From: Oceanospirillum sp048264105
GTDB lineage: Bacteria > Pseudomonadota > Gammaproteobacteria > Pseudomonadales > Halomonadaceae
Direction of reading: 5' to 3'
DNA length: 64,000 nt
Assembly (NCBI GenBank): GCA_048264105.1
Contig: JBLXDJ010000005.1
Location: forward strand, 239,874-303,873
Shown: in pieces, positions 30,507 through 39,856 of the stretch
Position numbering within the stretch: position 1 is the stretch's first letter
How the letters are laid out: the number at the start of each line of letters is the position of its first letter
Program-made: the position numbers and the translations under genes
Notes under the pieces: generated by a model
Told to the model about the DNA's origin: nothing
Databases searched by the model: none
What the model saw: the letters and a program-made list of their open reading frames with translations, nothing else

Positions 30507-31232
30507 TTGAGTACCCAGAACAGCGTGATTTCGGAACATCCTCACTTCAGGCTGATAGCCCAAACTGAGGATTTTGTTGTTATCAGCAAAGCTGCCGGAG
30601 TCGATGTGCATCGTGATGGTGATGAACCGGGAATTACCGAGAAAGTCGCAGGCGCTTTGGGGCTGTCAAAGCTTTATCTGGTTCACCGGTTGGACAAGGT
30701 GACATCCGGCCTGATGGTGCTGGCCTGTAATGCAGATATTTGCGCCGGGCTTGCGGAGCTGTTTCGGGACAAGCAGGTTCAGAAATACTATCTGGCGGTT
30801 TCTGCGCGTAAAGCGCGAAAAAAGCAGGGCTGGATTATCGGGGATATGCAGCGTTCCCGGCGTAGTAGCTGGAAACTGACAACAGGCAAGACCAATCCTG
30901 CCATTACGCAGTTTTTCTCAAAACCTCTGCAACCGGGCTTTAGGGCCTTTCTGTTAAAGCCGCTTACCGGAAAAACACATCAGCTCAGGGTGGCCCTGAA
31001 AAGTATCAGTGCACCGATCTGTGGTGACGCTCTCTATGATGATGCCAGTCTTGCGGCCAATGAGGACCGAACCTACCTTCACGCCTACTGCTTAAGTTTT
31101 CTGTGGCGGGGTGAGAAATGCCGCTATAGTGTTTGGCCTGATCATGGCCGGTATTTCACCGATGAAACGTTTACAGCGTTAGCAGATGAGTGGGCAGAGC
31201 CAGAATTACTACCCTGGCCGTTGAAAAACTGA
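30507..31232 (+). CDS. RluA-family pseudouridine synthase
   Basis: A 241-residue protein of the RluA group, which isomerises uridine to pseudouridine in RNA. It has VISKAAGVDVHRDG near the N-terminus, the catalytic motif VHRLDKVTSGLMV (Asp of HRLDK is the nucleophile) and the C-terminal LKPLTGKTHQLRVALKSI. It belongs to the short subgroup without an S4 domain; the target RNA is not evident. The start is a TTG at 30507 with GGAG 12 bases upstream. An acetyltransferase gene follows after 34 bp. Confidence 0.87.
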   Translation: MSTQNSVISEHPHFRLIAQTEDFVVISKAAGVDVHRDGDEPGITEKVAGALGLSKLYLVHRLDKVTSGLMVLACNADICAGLAELFRDKQVQKYYLAVSARKARKKQGWIIGDMQRSRRSSWKLTTGKTNPAITQFFSKPLQPGFRAFLLKPLTGKTHQLRVALKSISAPICGDALYDDASLAANEDRTYLHAYCLSFLWRGEKCRYSVWPDHGRYFTDETFTALADEWAEPELLPWPLKN

Positions 31233-31266
31233 TATTGCAGAAGCTCAGATGAGTTAAGGATAGGTT

Positions 31267-31851
31267 TTGGCGGGAATACCAGACAATCAGACACCTGATG
31301 CCATCGATGTTGCAGCACGGAATTCAGAACATCAGCCGCTGCGCATCCGTCAGTTGATTCCAAGAGATGCTGAAGCGTTTCATTATCTGAGACTTCGTTG
31401 CATAGAAGCGAACCCCACCAGCTTCAGTGTCCTGCTGGAAGAGGAGCGTGGCATGAGTCTGTCTCAGCTGCATTCTCTCTTAGAGCGATTCTACCGTGCA
31501 GAAAATGCCGCCTTGTGGGGCGCGTTCTGCGGTGATTATCTGGTGGGTATGATCGGCCTTGAACCCTTGTTGGGACCTGTGCGGCAACATCGGGGAATTG
31601 TCACCAGTCTGTGTGTATTACCTGAGTATCGGGGACAGAATGTAGGGCAGGCACTGATTGCTCATCTGATCGAGTATGCGAAGGCGAATGTTGCGCTGGA
31701 GTCTCTGGTGCTGGAGGTGAGTGAACCATCCAAAGCCGCAATCCATCTGTATCGGAAGGCGGGGTTTGAACAGAACGGCACAGAACCTAAGGCGCTGGCT
31801 TTTGGTGAGCAGCGTATTAACCTGATTCGTATGCATTTAGCCCTGAACTGA
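31267..31851 (+). CDS. GNAT-family N-acetyltransferase
   Basis: A 194-residue protein with the GNAT core at about 25-192: LRIRQLIPRDAEAFHYLRLR, VGMIGLEPL, then the acetyl-CoA motif VTSLCVLPEYRGQNVGQAL (R/Q-x-x-G-x-G/A type) and the C-terminal IHLYRKAGFEQNGTEPKAL. The substrate is unknown. Start TTG at 31267 with AAGGA upstream. Probably co-transcribed with the pseudouridine synthase. Confidence 0.85.
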   Translation: MAGIPDNQTPDAIDVAARNSEHQPLRIRQLIPRDAEAFHYLRLRCIEANPTSFSVLLEEERGMSLSQLHSLLERFYRAENAALWGAFCGDYLVGMIGLEPLLGPVRQHRGIVTSLCVLPEYRGQNVGQALIAHLIEYAKANVALESLVLEVSEPSKAAIHLYRKAGFEQNGTEPKALAFGEQRINLIRMHLALN

Positions 31852-31908
31852 ATTTGCTGCCCGGGCCGTAAGGGCTATCAGTGACATCAGAGACAAAACG
31901 GCCCATCG

Positions 31909-31935
31909 AAAAAAGGCTCCCGAAGGAGCCTTTTT
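31909..31935. terminator. bidirectional terminator between acetyltransferase and chemoreceptor genes
   Basis: Stem AAAAAGGCTCC/GGAGCCTTTTT, CGAA loop; A run and T run on both sides. Confidence 0.9.
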
Positions 31936-31963
31936 GGGTCATGCCTGTTTCAGACTGATAGCA

Positions 31964-33655
31964 TCAGTACTTAAAGCGGCCAACCAGAGCTTTCAGCTCG
32001 TGGGACAGCTCTGTCAGGCGGGTACTGTTCTCAGCGGTTTGCTCTGAGGTGTGCGCCGACTCATCCGACATCGCGTTAATCGCCATAATGTTCTGTTCAA
32101 TCTCCATGGCCACGGCACTTTGCTCTTCACTGGCGCTGGCGATCTGATCATTCATGGCGGTGATCTGGCTGACAGCGCTGGAGATCGCGTTCAGGGCATC
32201 GTTAGCTTCTTCAGCCTGTTCAACCGTTTGCTCTGCCTGAGTACAGCTCTGCTGCATCAGGTTAACGGCATTGCTGGTGCCTTGCTGAAGTGCAGAGATC
32301 ACCTGTTGAATCTCTTCGGTCGCTTCCTGAGTACGGCCCGCAAGGCTTCTGACTTCATCTGCTACAACGGCAAAACCGCGACCCTGTTCACCGGCACGGG
32401 CTGCTTCAATGGCAGCATTCAGTGCCAGCAGGTTGGTCTGTTCTGCGATAGCCTGAATCACATTGACCATGCCGGTAATATTTTCAGACTGTTCTTCCAG
32501 CTGGCGAATGGCATCCATGGCGCTGTTGATATCTTTTGACAGTCCGTCGATATCGGTTCGTGTGGCATCAACGACTTTGTGACCATTACTGGCAACCTGG
32601 CTGGCAGTTTGTGCCGCCTGAGCCGCTTCCGCAGCGTTCTTCGCGACATCCGCTACTGTTGCAGCCATCTCGTTGATCGCAGTGGCGGCCTGATTGGTTT
32701 CCTGAGCCTGACGATCCAGACGATGGCTGTTATCCACCGCGATCTGATTCATCGCTTCTGAAGTACCATTCAGACTGTCACTGGTATTGGCCATCTGTTG
32801 AACCATTTCCCGGATATGGCCGGTAAAGCGGTTAAAGGCCTTGGACAGATGAGTGATCTCATCATTACCGCTTTCGTCCAGTGATGCGGTCAGGTCGCCG
32901 TCACCGTGGGCGATCTCATCCATGGCCGAGTTCAGATGATCCATACGACGCTGAATCACATTGCGGTAGATTAACCACAAGGCCAGCAGCATCACCATCA
33001 GCAGAGATACCACTAAGCCGGTGATTTTGAAGCTGGTCGCACGACCGGCAGCCAGCTGATCCGTGATATCCGTGGTGACTTCAAGCACACCGCGCACGTC
33101 GCCCATTTTCCAGTCGTTCTTAGGCGTTTGTGGGTGGGTGTTGTGACAGGCAACACAAGGCTGAGCTGACATTTTGTCAGAGATAGCTACCCGAACCAGC
33201 GTCCGTCCATTCTCTTCAAACTGTTCGACAACGGTTTTGTCAGGAGACTGCACCAGTTGCTTCCACGCGCTCTTTTCAAAGCTGTCCAGCTGGCGGTTGG
33301 CGCGGTTAGGGAAGGGATATTCACTGTAAAGCTTGATGACCAGTCCTTTGTCTTCCATTAAGCCGCTGAGGTCATGGATCATCGTTGCCGGCAGAGGAAT
33401 TCTGTTGCTGTGGCCCTGGTGGTCGCTGTCGGGCTTCAGTGCGCCTGAGGCGATCGCTTTGCCGACAACATTCTGGGTGTAGTATTTACGCAGTGTTTTG
33501 AACTGATCAACGGTTGACTGAGAGTTCTCAATAACCCCGTCGACAACGGTCTCGCTCATCTGCTTTGGAATGAAAACCACCAAAATCAGCATGATGATGG
33601 CGATCAGGGCAATAATGGGAACCGCCATTTTGCCGAAAAGCCCCAGGTTTCTCAT
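31964..33655 (-). CDS. chemoreceptor with periplasmic haem c motif (DUF3365/Tll0287-like)
   Basis: A 563-residue methyl-accepting chemotaxis protein. TM1 about 9-29, a periplasmic domain of about 175 residues, TM2 about 209-231, HAMP about 232-285 and a full signalling domain. The sensor domain has a c-type haem site CVACH at 167-171 (SAQPCVACHNTHP) and the surrounding pattern (QFKTLRKYYTQNVV, LYSEYPFPNRANR, VRVAISDKMSAQ, GDVRGVLEVT) of DUF3365/Tll0287-like haem sensors. It should bind haem covalently and report redox state or a gas such as O2 or NO. Start 33655 has AAGGA upstream. Confidence 0.9.
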   Translation of the reverse strand: MRNLGLFGKMAVPIIALIAIIMLILVVFIPKQMSETVVDGVIENSQSTVDQFKTLRKYYTQNVVGKAIASGALKPDSDHQGHSNRIPLPATMIHDLSGLMEDKGLVIKLYSEYPFPNRANRQLDSFEKSAWKQLVQSPDKTVVEQFEENGRTLVRVAISDKMSAQPCVACHNTHPQTPKNDWKMGDVRGVLEVTTDITDQLAAGRATSFKITGLVVSLLMVMLLALWLIYRNVIQRRMDHLNSAMDEIAHGDGDLTASLDESGNDEITHLSKAFNRFTGHIREMVQQMANTSDSLNGTSEAMNQIAVDNSHRLDRQAQETNQAATAINEMAATVADVAKNAAEAAQAAQTASQVASNGHKVVDATRTDIDGLSKDINSAMDAIRQLEEQSENITGMVNVIQAIAEQTNLLALNAAIEAARAGEQGRGFAVVADEVRSLAGRTQEATEEIQQVISALQQGTSNAVNLMQQSCTQAEQTVEQAEEANDALNAISSAVSQITAMNDQIASASEEQSAVAMEIEQNIMAINAMSDESAHTSEQTAENSTRLTELSHELKALVGRFKY

Positions 33656-33922
33656 AGGTGAATCCTTATATCTATGCATTCCCTGAGATCCTGAAATCTT
33701 CGAAGGTCCTTGTGAATGCGTTATTTATCAAGATGATGCCCCATATTATCGGCTGATAGCTCAAATCCATAAAGTATTAGTTTGTATAACGGCGGAAAAA
33801 ACCTCAATTTTGATCCGTGTTTATTTAACTGCCTGCTTTTTGCACTGCATGCTGGCTTCCTGTAAAATCCCGCACCTTTTCTCCAGATGATCCTTCAATC
33901 ATTGCAACTGTCTGAGGTACAC

Positions 33923-35479
33923 ATGGACTCCACCCGTTATTTGACGCCTGCTCAAATGAAAAATGATGTTTTATCCGGCTTAACGGTCGCCCTGGCACTT
34001 GTGCCGGAAGCTGTTGCTTTTGCCTTCGTAGCCGGTGTTGAACCTCTGGTTGGTCTGTATGCAGCCTTTATGGTCGGTCTGGTGACGGCATGTATTGGTG
34101 GTCGTCCGGGCATGATCTCAGGTGCAACCGGTGCACTGGCCGTTGTTATGGTATCTCTGGTAGCTCAGCACGGTGTTGAATACCTGTTTGCTGCGGTAGT
34201 GCTGATGGGGATTTTCCAGATTTCTGCAGGGGTCTTTAAGCTGGGGAAATTTATCAGGATGGTGCCCCATCCGGTGATGCTGGGCTTTGTAAACGGCCTG
34301 GCCATTGTGATTTTTCTGGCTCAGCTGGGACAGTTCAAGGTCAAAGATGAAACCGGCAATATGACCTGGATGACCGGTGAGCCCATGATGATTATGGCGG
34401 GCCTGATCCTGCTGACCATGGCGATCATCCACTTCCTGCCTAAGCTGACCAAAGCGATCCCTTCCTCTCTGGCTGCGATTGTGACGGTAACGCTGATTGT
34501 GATCTTTATGGATCTGGATGCGCGCTCGGTTCAGAATGTTCTGGCCGATATGACCAATGATCCTTTGGCTTCTATCGCCGGTGGCTTCCCGGAATTCCAT
34601 ATTCCTATGGTGCCGATGACACTGGAAACCCTTTGGATCATCCTGCCTTACTCTCTGATTCTGGCCGCAGTGGGTCTGATTGAATCCCTGCTGACCCTGA
34701 GTCTGATCGATGAGATGACCGAAACCCGTGGTCGCGGAAACAAAGAGTGCGTTGGTCAGGGTACTGCGAATGTACTGACCGGTTTCTTCGGTGGTATGGG
34801 CGGCTGTGCCATGATCGGCCAGAGTATGATCAACATTAACTCCGGTGGTCGTGGTCGTTTGTCCGGTATTACGGCTGCAGTATTCCTGCTGCTGTTTATT
34901 CTGTTTGCATCGTCACTGATTGAGATGATTCCGGTCGCAGCGCTTGTGGGCGTGATGTTTATGGTAGTGATCGGCACCTTTGAGTGGGCCAGTCTGCGTA
35001 TGATGGGCAAAATTCCTAAGTCGGATGCCTTTATCATTGTGTTGGTTTCCGGTGTAACCGTTGTGACGGATCTGGCAATTGCCGTGATCGTGGGTGTGAT
35101 CGTTTCCGCGCTGATCTTCGCATGGCAGCATGCCAAGCACATTCAGGTTCGTATTATTGAAGAAGATGACGACCATCGCGTTTATGAGCTGACCGGTCCG
35201 CTGTTCTTTGCTTCGATCAACAACTTCCGTGAGCAGTTTGATCCTAAAAATGACCCGCAGGATGTGGTTCTGGATTTCCGTAATTCCCGTGTAAGCGATC
35301 ACTCTGCACTGGAGGCGATTGATGCTCTGGCAGAGAAATATATCGCTGCAGGCAAGACCCTGCACCTGCGCCACCTGAGCGGTGAGTGCCGTGACCTTCT
35401 GCAGAAAGCAGGAGATCTGGTGGAAGTGAATGTGATTGAAGATCCTAAGTACCATGTTGCCACTGATAAGCTGGCGTAA
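33923..35479 (+). CDS. SulP-family anion transporter with STAS domain
   Basis: A 518-residue transporter of the SulP/SLC26 family. It has 10-14 membrane segments starting with GLTVALALVPEAVAFAFVAGV, the signature GPPGMISGATGAL-like GRPGMISGATGALAVV, and GGMGGCAMIGQSMININSGG. A cytoplasmic STAS domain closes it (YELTGPLFFASINNFREQF, VVLDFRNSRVSDHSALEAI). Family members carry sulfate, bicarbonate or organic acids. The NCS-like features suggest the large subfamily often called sulfate permease, but the ion is unknown. I prefer the ATG at 33923 (GAGG upstream) to 33887. Its stop overlaps the start of truC by one base. Confidence 0.9.
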   Translation: MDSTRYLTPAQMKNDVLSGLTVALALVPEAVAFAFVAGVEPLVGLYAAFMVGLVTACIGGRPGMISGATGALAVVMVSLVAQHGVEYLFAAVVLMGIFQISAGVFKLGKFIRMVPHPVMLGFVNGLAIVIFLAQLGQFKVKDETGNMTWMTGEPMMIMAGLILLTMAIIHFLPKLTKAIPSSLAAIVTVTLIVIFMDLDARSVQNVLADMTNDPLASIAGGFPEFHIPMVPMTLETLWIILPYSLILAAVGLIESLLTLSLIDEMTETRGRGNKECVGQGTANVLTGFFGGMGGCAMIGQSMININSGGRGRLSGITAAVFLLLFILFASSLIEMIPVAALVGVMFMVVIGTFEWASLRMMGKIPKSDAFIIVLVSGVTVVTDLAIAVIVGVIVSALIFAWQHAKHIQVRIIEEDDDHRVYELTGPLFFASINNFREQFDPKNDPQDVVLDFRNSRVSDHSALEAIDALAEKYIAAGKTLHLRHLSGECRDLLQKAGDLVEVNVIEDPKYHVATDKLA

Positions 35480-36273
35480 TGACAGCTGAGGTCGCTTTTC
35501 AGCCGGAGCAGGTCTCCGGCGCAGAAGACAGGCAGGATGAGATCCTGCCTGTTTTGTATCAGGACGAACATCTGGTGGTGGTCAACAAGCCCTCCGGTTT
35601 GCTGGTGCACCGTAGCCCCATTGATCGTCATGAAACCCGTTTTGCCCTGCAGATGGTGCGAAATCAGATTGGTCAAAAGGTGTTTCCGGTTCATCGCCTT
35701 GATAAGCCCACCTCAGGGGCTCTGGTATTTGCCTTAAGCTCAGAGGTTGCCCGCAGGCTGGGTGAGCAGATGATGGCCCATGAGGTTGATAAAACCTATG
35801 TGGCTGTGGTGAGGGGTTATGCGCCGGAAGCCGGTGAGATTGATCATGCGCTGGTGGAAGAGCCGGATAAACGCATTAAGGGCTCAAAAGAGAAAAGCGA
35901 GCCGCAGGCTGCGTTCAGCCGGTATCGGTGTCTGGCGACGGCCGAACTGGATGTCTGTATCGAGTGCTATCCGCAAAGCCGGTTTTCTCTGGTTGAGGTA
36001 AAACCGGAAACCGGACGCCGGCATCAGATTCGCCGTCATCTGAAGCATATCAACCACCCGATAATCGGGGATGCCAAGCATGGTCGCGGGCGGTATAACC
36101 GCTACTTCAAGGAGCATCTGGCGAGTGATCGGTTACTGCTGGCGGCCACCGAGATCGCTTTTCAGCATCCGGTGACAGGGCAGCCATTAACGATTAAGGC
36201 TCCCCTTGAGGAATCCATGCAGCAGATTATGTCCCGTTTGGGCTGGGACACTTGGGTGCAACAGCTATCTTAA
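35479..36273 (+). CDS. truC: tRNA pseudouridine(65) synthase TruC
   Basis: A 264-residue RluA-type synthase close to E. coli TruC, which makes pseudouridine 65 in tRNA. Conserved segments are VVNKPSGLLVHRSPIDRHE, MVRNQIGQKVFPVHRLDKP (catalytic Asp in HRLDK), DKTYVAVVRGY and KPETGRRHQIRRHLKHI followed by HPIIGDAKHG. It has about 20 extra N-terminal residues. The ATG overlaps the SulP stop (TAATG), so translation is coupled although the functions are unrelated. Confidence 0.92.
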   Translation: MTAEVAFQPEQVSGAEDRQDEILPVLYQDEHLVVVNKPSGLLVHRSPIDRHETRFALQMVRNQIGQKVFPVHRLDKPTSGALVFALSSEVARRLGEQMMAHEVDKTYVAVVRGYAPEAGEIDHALVEEPDKRIKGSKEKSEPQAAFSRYRCLATAELDVCIECYPQSRFSLVEVKPETGRRHQIRRHLKHINHPIIGDAKHGRGRYNRYFKEHLASDRLLLAATEIAFQHPVTGQPLTIKAPLEESMQQIMSRLGWDTWVQQLS

Positions 36274-36327
36274 TGACGGTTTTTATTTTTAAGACCGGAT
36301 TGATTAGATTCAGAAGAATACAGAGTC

Positions 36328-37146
36328 ATGCAGATGAATGATGATTACGGTTTTCGTTTTGGCGGGATCTCCCGTTTGTATGGAGCTGTCGCGGCTGAGG
36401 CCTTTTCCAGGGCTCATGTAGCGGTGGTGGGTATCGGCGGTGTGGGCTCCTGGGGGGCGGAAGCGCTGGCGCGAAGCGGTATCGGCAAAATCACCCTGAT
36501 CGATCTGGATGATATCTGCACCTCCAACATTAACCGTCAGATTCATGCGATGGATGGTCAGGTAGGGCGGCCGAAAGTGGATGCCATGGCTGAGCGTATC
36601 AGAGCAATCAATCCGACCTGTGAAGTGCATGCGGTTTCTGCTTTTGTGACCGAAAAGAATGTGGCTGAACTGATGCTGAAAGAGTTTGATTATGTGCTGG
36701 ACGCTATCGACTCGGTGAAGCATAAGTGCGCCATGATCGCTTATTGCCGACGCAACAAGATCCCGCTGATTACCATTGGCGGGGCCGGTGGGCAGACCGA
36801 TCCGCTGCAGATTAAGATTGCTGATCTGAGCAAAACAGAGCAGGACCCGCTTCTGGCTAAGACCCGTAACCAGTTGCGTCGTCAGTATGGCTTTCCCACG
36901 AATCTGAAACGACGTTTTTCTGTTGAAGCGGTCTACTCAACGGAACAACTGATGTACCCGTCCGATGATGGTGAGGTGTGTCATCAGAAACCGGATAATG
37001 GCGAGTCGACAAGACTGGATTGTCGTAGCGGTTTTGGCGCGGTAACGGTTGTGACCGGAACCTTTGCATTTGTCGCGGTGTCTCGCATCCTGAAAAAGAT
37101 TGCAGCGAAAGCGCAACGAGCTCTGGCGTCTGAAGGGCAGGCGTAA
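36328..37146 (+). CDS. tcdA: tRNA threonylcarbamoyladenosine dehydratase
   Basis: A 272-residue E1-like enzyme (TcdA/CsdL) that uses ATP to cyclise t6A37 in tRNA. The adenylation fold is VAVVGIGGVGSWGAEALARSGIG, with DLDDICTSNINRQIHA and DYVLDAIDSVKHKCAMI. The C-terminal part has RKRFSVEAVYSTE-like LKRRFSVEAVYSTEQ and GSFGAVTVVTG-like GFGAVTVVTGTFAF. An ATG two codons later (36334) is an alternative. It follows truC after 54 bp, so two tRNA modification genes may be co-transcribed. Confidence 0.94.
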   Translation: MQMNDDYGFRFGGISRLYGAVAAEAFSRAHVAVVGIGGVGSWGAEALARSGIGKITLIDLDDICTSNINRQIHAMDGQVGRPKVDAMAERIRAINPTCEVHAVSAFVTEKNVAELMLKEFDYVLDAIDSVKHKCAMIAYCRRNKIPLITIGGAGGQTDPLQIKIADLSKTEQDPLLAKTRNQLRRQYGFPTNLKRRFSVEAVYSTEQLMYPSDDGEVCHQKPDNGESTRLDCRSGFGAVTVVTGTFAFVAVSRILKKIAAKAQRALASEGQA

Positions 37147-37198
37147 CAGCACTCTTTTGTTGGAACAGTCCCGTTGTCTGATCGACGAACGCTTTGTT

Positions 37199-37264
37199 GA
37201 GAGAGCGTTTTGAGAGAGCGCTTTGAGCGGGTACAAAGAGAGAGTGTAAAGAGAGCGTACTAAA
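37199..37264. repeat. 13-bp degenerate tandem repeat, five copies
   Basis: Units of about GAGAGAGCGTTTT: 37199-37211, 37212-37224, 37225-37237, 37238-37250, 37251-37264. It lies between tcdA and the shared terminator. Confidence 0.8.
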
Positions 37265-37289
37265 GGGCGCGTGAAGATCCCGGCAAAAG

Positions 37290-37331
37290 AAAAGCCACCG
37301 AATGCGTTGTGTCATTCAGTGGCTTTTTCTT
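37290..37331. terminator. bidirectional terminator between tcdA and the response regulator
   Basis: A 9-bp stem AAAAGCCAC/GTGGCTTTT plus an inner GAATG/CATTC, with T run. It serves both convergent genes. Confidence 0.85.
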
Positions 37332-37357
37332 GAGGCTTGGATAACTTCTGAAAGGGA

Positions 37358-38452
37358 TTAATTGATGACGCTCATAATCTCTTTCGCCAGTGATTTAAGT
37401 GCTTCGCTGGCATCATCCAGACCATCCTGAGCGGTATCCATCTCATTCAGGCTCTTCTGAATGACATTCGAGAAATACTCTTCCTGCTCCAGAGTCAGAT
37501 CCAGTTCATGGAAGCTGGTTCGGATCTCCAGTACAATATTATTGATCTGGCTTGCCATCTTGCCTTCATGGCCGCTGATTTCAGCGCTGAGCTGATCAAT
37601 AATGGTCTGTACCTTACTCAGAATCGCTTTCAGGGCTTTTTCCCGTTCCAGATCCAGATACTTAGCCTCCAGTCCTTCAATGATCACAGCGGTCACATCC
37701 CTTAACCGACCATAATTGACCTCATCGTCAACGGGCATGTTTTTAATCAGGAAGGAGACGTGATTGTCGTTAAGAATGGTGCGGTTATCAAAGTCATAGA
37801 GACGACCCACCCCTCTCAGTAGCTCAAAAATATTCAGCTCGATAGGACTGCACTGGCCGTTCTGTTGGTCGAAGGAGTGGATCTCCTTGCCATGGAACTG
37901 AAGGCTGGTGGTCAGATTCAGGTTCGCCATCATTTCAAAAAAGTGTTTTGCCACTTCTTCAAGTGTTTTGGCGTGCATGCTGTTTTTAAAGAATTGCAGT
38001 ACATGACCATACTGAGAGGCTTCAGCCATAGACTGAAACGCCATGGTGCGGGAGAAGGCTTCCTGATCCTTAAGGCTGCGTTTTCCCAGCTGGTAGTGGG
38101 CAACGGCGTGGACTTTCGCAAACAGCTCCTTCATCTCGAAGGGTTTGGGGACAAAGTCATCGCCACCGGCATCATAGGCTTTAAGACGTTCTTCCAGAGA
38201 GTTGTGGCCTGAGACAAAGATGACCGAAAATTCCTGATCGGATTCTTTCAGCTCCCGGCAAAGCTCGATACCTGTTTTCCCCGGCATATTAATATCCAGC
38301 AGAATAATATCGGGCTTGTGCTCTTTAAACAGCACTTCTGCATCTTCGCTGGTGGTCGCTGTGTAGAGGGTGTATTCATCCTCAAGCATATCGCTGACCA
38401 TTTCACAGTGCATCTCATCGTCGTCAACGATCAATAGCGTTAGATCAGTCAT
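37358..38452 (-). CDS. response regulator with uncharacterised C-terminal domain
   Basis: A 364-residue protein. The receiver is at about 3-120 (LLIVDDDEMHCEMV, phospho-acceptor Asp53 in ILLDINMPGKTG, VSGH, and KPF at about 103). The remaining 240 residues (SMHAKTLEEVAKHFFEMM, FELLRGVGRLYDFDNR, and a C-terminal helical part LSKVQTIIDQLSAEI, LDLTLEQEEYFSNVIQ) match no output domain I know; it has no helix-turn-helix and no GGDEF/EAL motif. It is the last gene of the kinase/EAL operon, so it is a likely phosphorylation target of the 990-aa kinase. Confidence 0.85.
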   Translation of the reverse strand: MTDLTLLIVDDDEMHCEMVSDMLEDEYTLYTATTSEDAEVLFKEHKPDIILLDINMPGKTGIELCRELKESDQEFSVIFVSGHNSLEERLKAYDAGGDDFVPKPFEMKELFAKVHAVAHYQLGKRSLKDQEAFSRTMAFQSMAEASQYGHVLQFFKNSMHAKTLEEVAKHFFEMMANLNLTTSLQFHGKEIHSFDQQNGQCSPIELNIFELLRGVGRLYDFDNRTILNDNHVSFLIKNMPVDDEVNYGRLRDVTAVIIEGLEAKYLDLEREKALKAILSKVQTIIDQLSAEISGHEGKMASQINNIVLEIRTSFHELDLTLEQEEYFSNVIQKSLNEMDTAQDGLDDASEALKSLAKEIMSVIN

Positions 38453-38583
38453 GGTTTGTATCCCTCTTCCATCGGCTGTTGGGGGCAGCCTGTTGTTATT
38501 CTGATGTCCGGCTAGACATTATATAAATCGCTTGTGTGGGGCGGTGCTATCTCAGTATCGCACTGAATACTTTATCGAATCAT

Positions 38584-39801
38584 TTAACTCCGTTTTTTGA
38601 TGTACTCCTGTGCCCATTGGATAAAGTCATCCGGCGGGAGTGCCTTGCTGTAGTGGTAGCCCTGACCAATATCACAGCCCATTGTTTGCAGCACACTACG
38701 AATTTCGTCGGTTTCGATCCCTTCAGCCACACAACGTACATTCAGTTGTTGTGCCAGGGATATTGATGATTCAACAATCGTTCTGGAGATCGGGCTGCTC
38801 ATCATATGGAAGATAAAACTCTTATCGATTTTGATCTCGTTGAAGGGCAGCTGATTCAGTTGAGCCAGAGAAGAGTACCCAGTGCCAAAATCGTCGATAG
38901 AGAGATAAAACCCTTTCAGCCGCAGTCGGGTCAGGGTATCCAGCACGGACTGATTGTTGTCATTGAGGCCGATGCGTTCGGTGATCTCAAAGGTAATCAG
39001 CTCTGGGGGGATGCTGAAATCTTTTAACAGTCGCAGCATCAGACCCGGCAGATCAAGGTCGCTCAGATACGCGGCAGATAGGTTGATCGAGGTCTGCAGC
39101 GGCGGTAAGCCGGCTTCCCGCCAGCGAATCATCTGTTGCATGCTCTGTTCGATCACGCTTTCGGTCAACGGCAGGATCTGCTGGTTACTCTCAATTTCGG
39201 GAAGGAAATCATCCGGCATGATGAGTCCCTTCGGGTGGTGCCACCTTACCAGCGCTTCGACACCATGCAGGTCTCCGGTTTTTAGATCGATCTGAGGCTG
39301 GTAGTAGGTAATAAACTGTCCCTGCCGGATCGCCGCAGGAATCTCTGCGGGATTAAATGTCGACATAACGGGCTTAGCTTTATGGCTGCCTGCACGCAGT
39401 TCATTGGTCTCCAGCGGCTTCTCCAGCAGCTCTTTCAGCATCTGAATACTGAACGGTTTGCTCAGCTGTCCCAGCACAGGTACATCCAGCCGATCCGCCA
39501 GTTTGTGAGCGCCATCAAGAACAGAGCGTTCAAACCCGGTCATCAGTATCAGTTGTGGTTTGTTGGGTAGTGACCCCAGATGGTTGATGATTTCGATGCC
39601 ATCAACTTCGGGCATCGAAAGATCAAGGGCCAGAATATCCGGCATAGGAACGAGTTCCAGCTCTGCCAGATCATTCAGTACGCTGCACTGATCGCTGGTA
39701 AAGCCGATCATTTCTGCAACGTCACTCACCAGCTCGCAAATATCCTGCTCATCGTCGATGACCATCAGATGCTTTTTGACTGGTGTTGAAAAATTATTCA
39801 T
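38584..39801 (-). CDS. receiver-EAL c-di-GMP phosphodiesterase
   Basis: A 405-residue response regulator. The receiver is at about 11-130 (MVIDDEQDICELVSDV, Asp60 in ALDLSMPEVDG). The EAL domain (about 155-395) has all catalytic signatures I can check: GVEALVRW, INLSAAY, FEITERIG, LSIDDFGTGYSS, IKIDKSFI, CVAEGIET and GCDIGQGYHYSKAL. It should therefore hydrolyse c-di-GMP in response to phosphorylation. It sits between the kinase gene (55 bp gap) and the second response regulator on the same strand. Confidence 0.92.
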   Translation of the reverse strand: MNNFSTPVKKHLMVIDDEQDICELVSDVAEMIGFTSDQCSVLNDLAELELVPMPDILALDLSMPEVDGIEIINHLGSLPNKPQLILMTGFERSVLDGAHKLADRLDVPVLGQLSKPFSIQMLKELLEKPLETNELRAGSHKAKPVMSTFNPAEIPAAIRQGQFITYYQPQIDLKTGDLHGVEALVRWHHPKGLIMPDDFLPEIESNQQILPLTESVIEQSMQQMIRWREAGLPPLQTSINLSAAYLSDLDLPGLMLRLLKDFSIPPELITFEITERIGLNDNNQSVLDTLTRLRLKGFYLSIDDFGTGYSSLAQLNQLPFNEIKIDKSFIFHMMSSPISRTIVESSISLAQQLNVRCVAEGIETDEIRSVLQTMGCDIGQGYHYSKALPPDDFIQWAQEYIKKRS

Positions 39802-39856
39802 AAAATCTCCATCGCCTTGATGCTGTTTAGCATAAGTAGCGTCCTTGACCGAAGGA

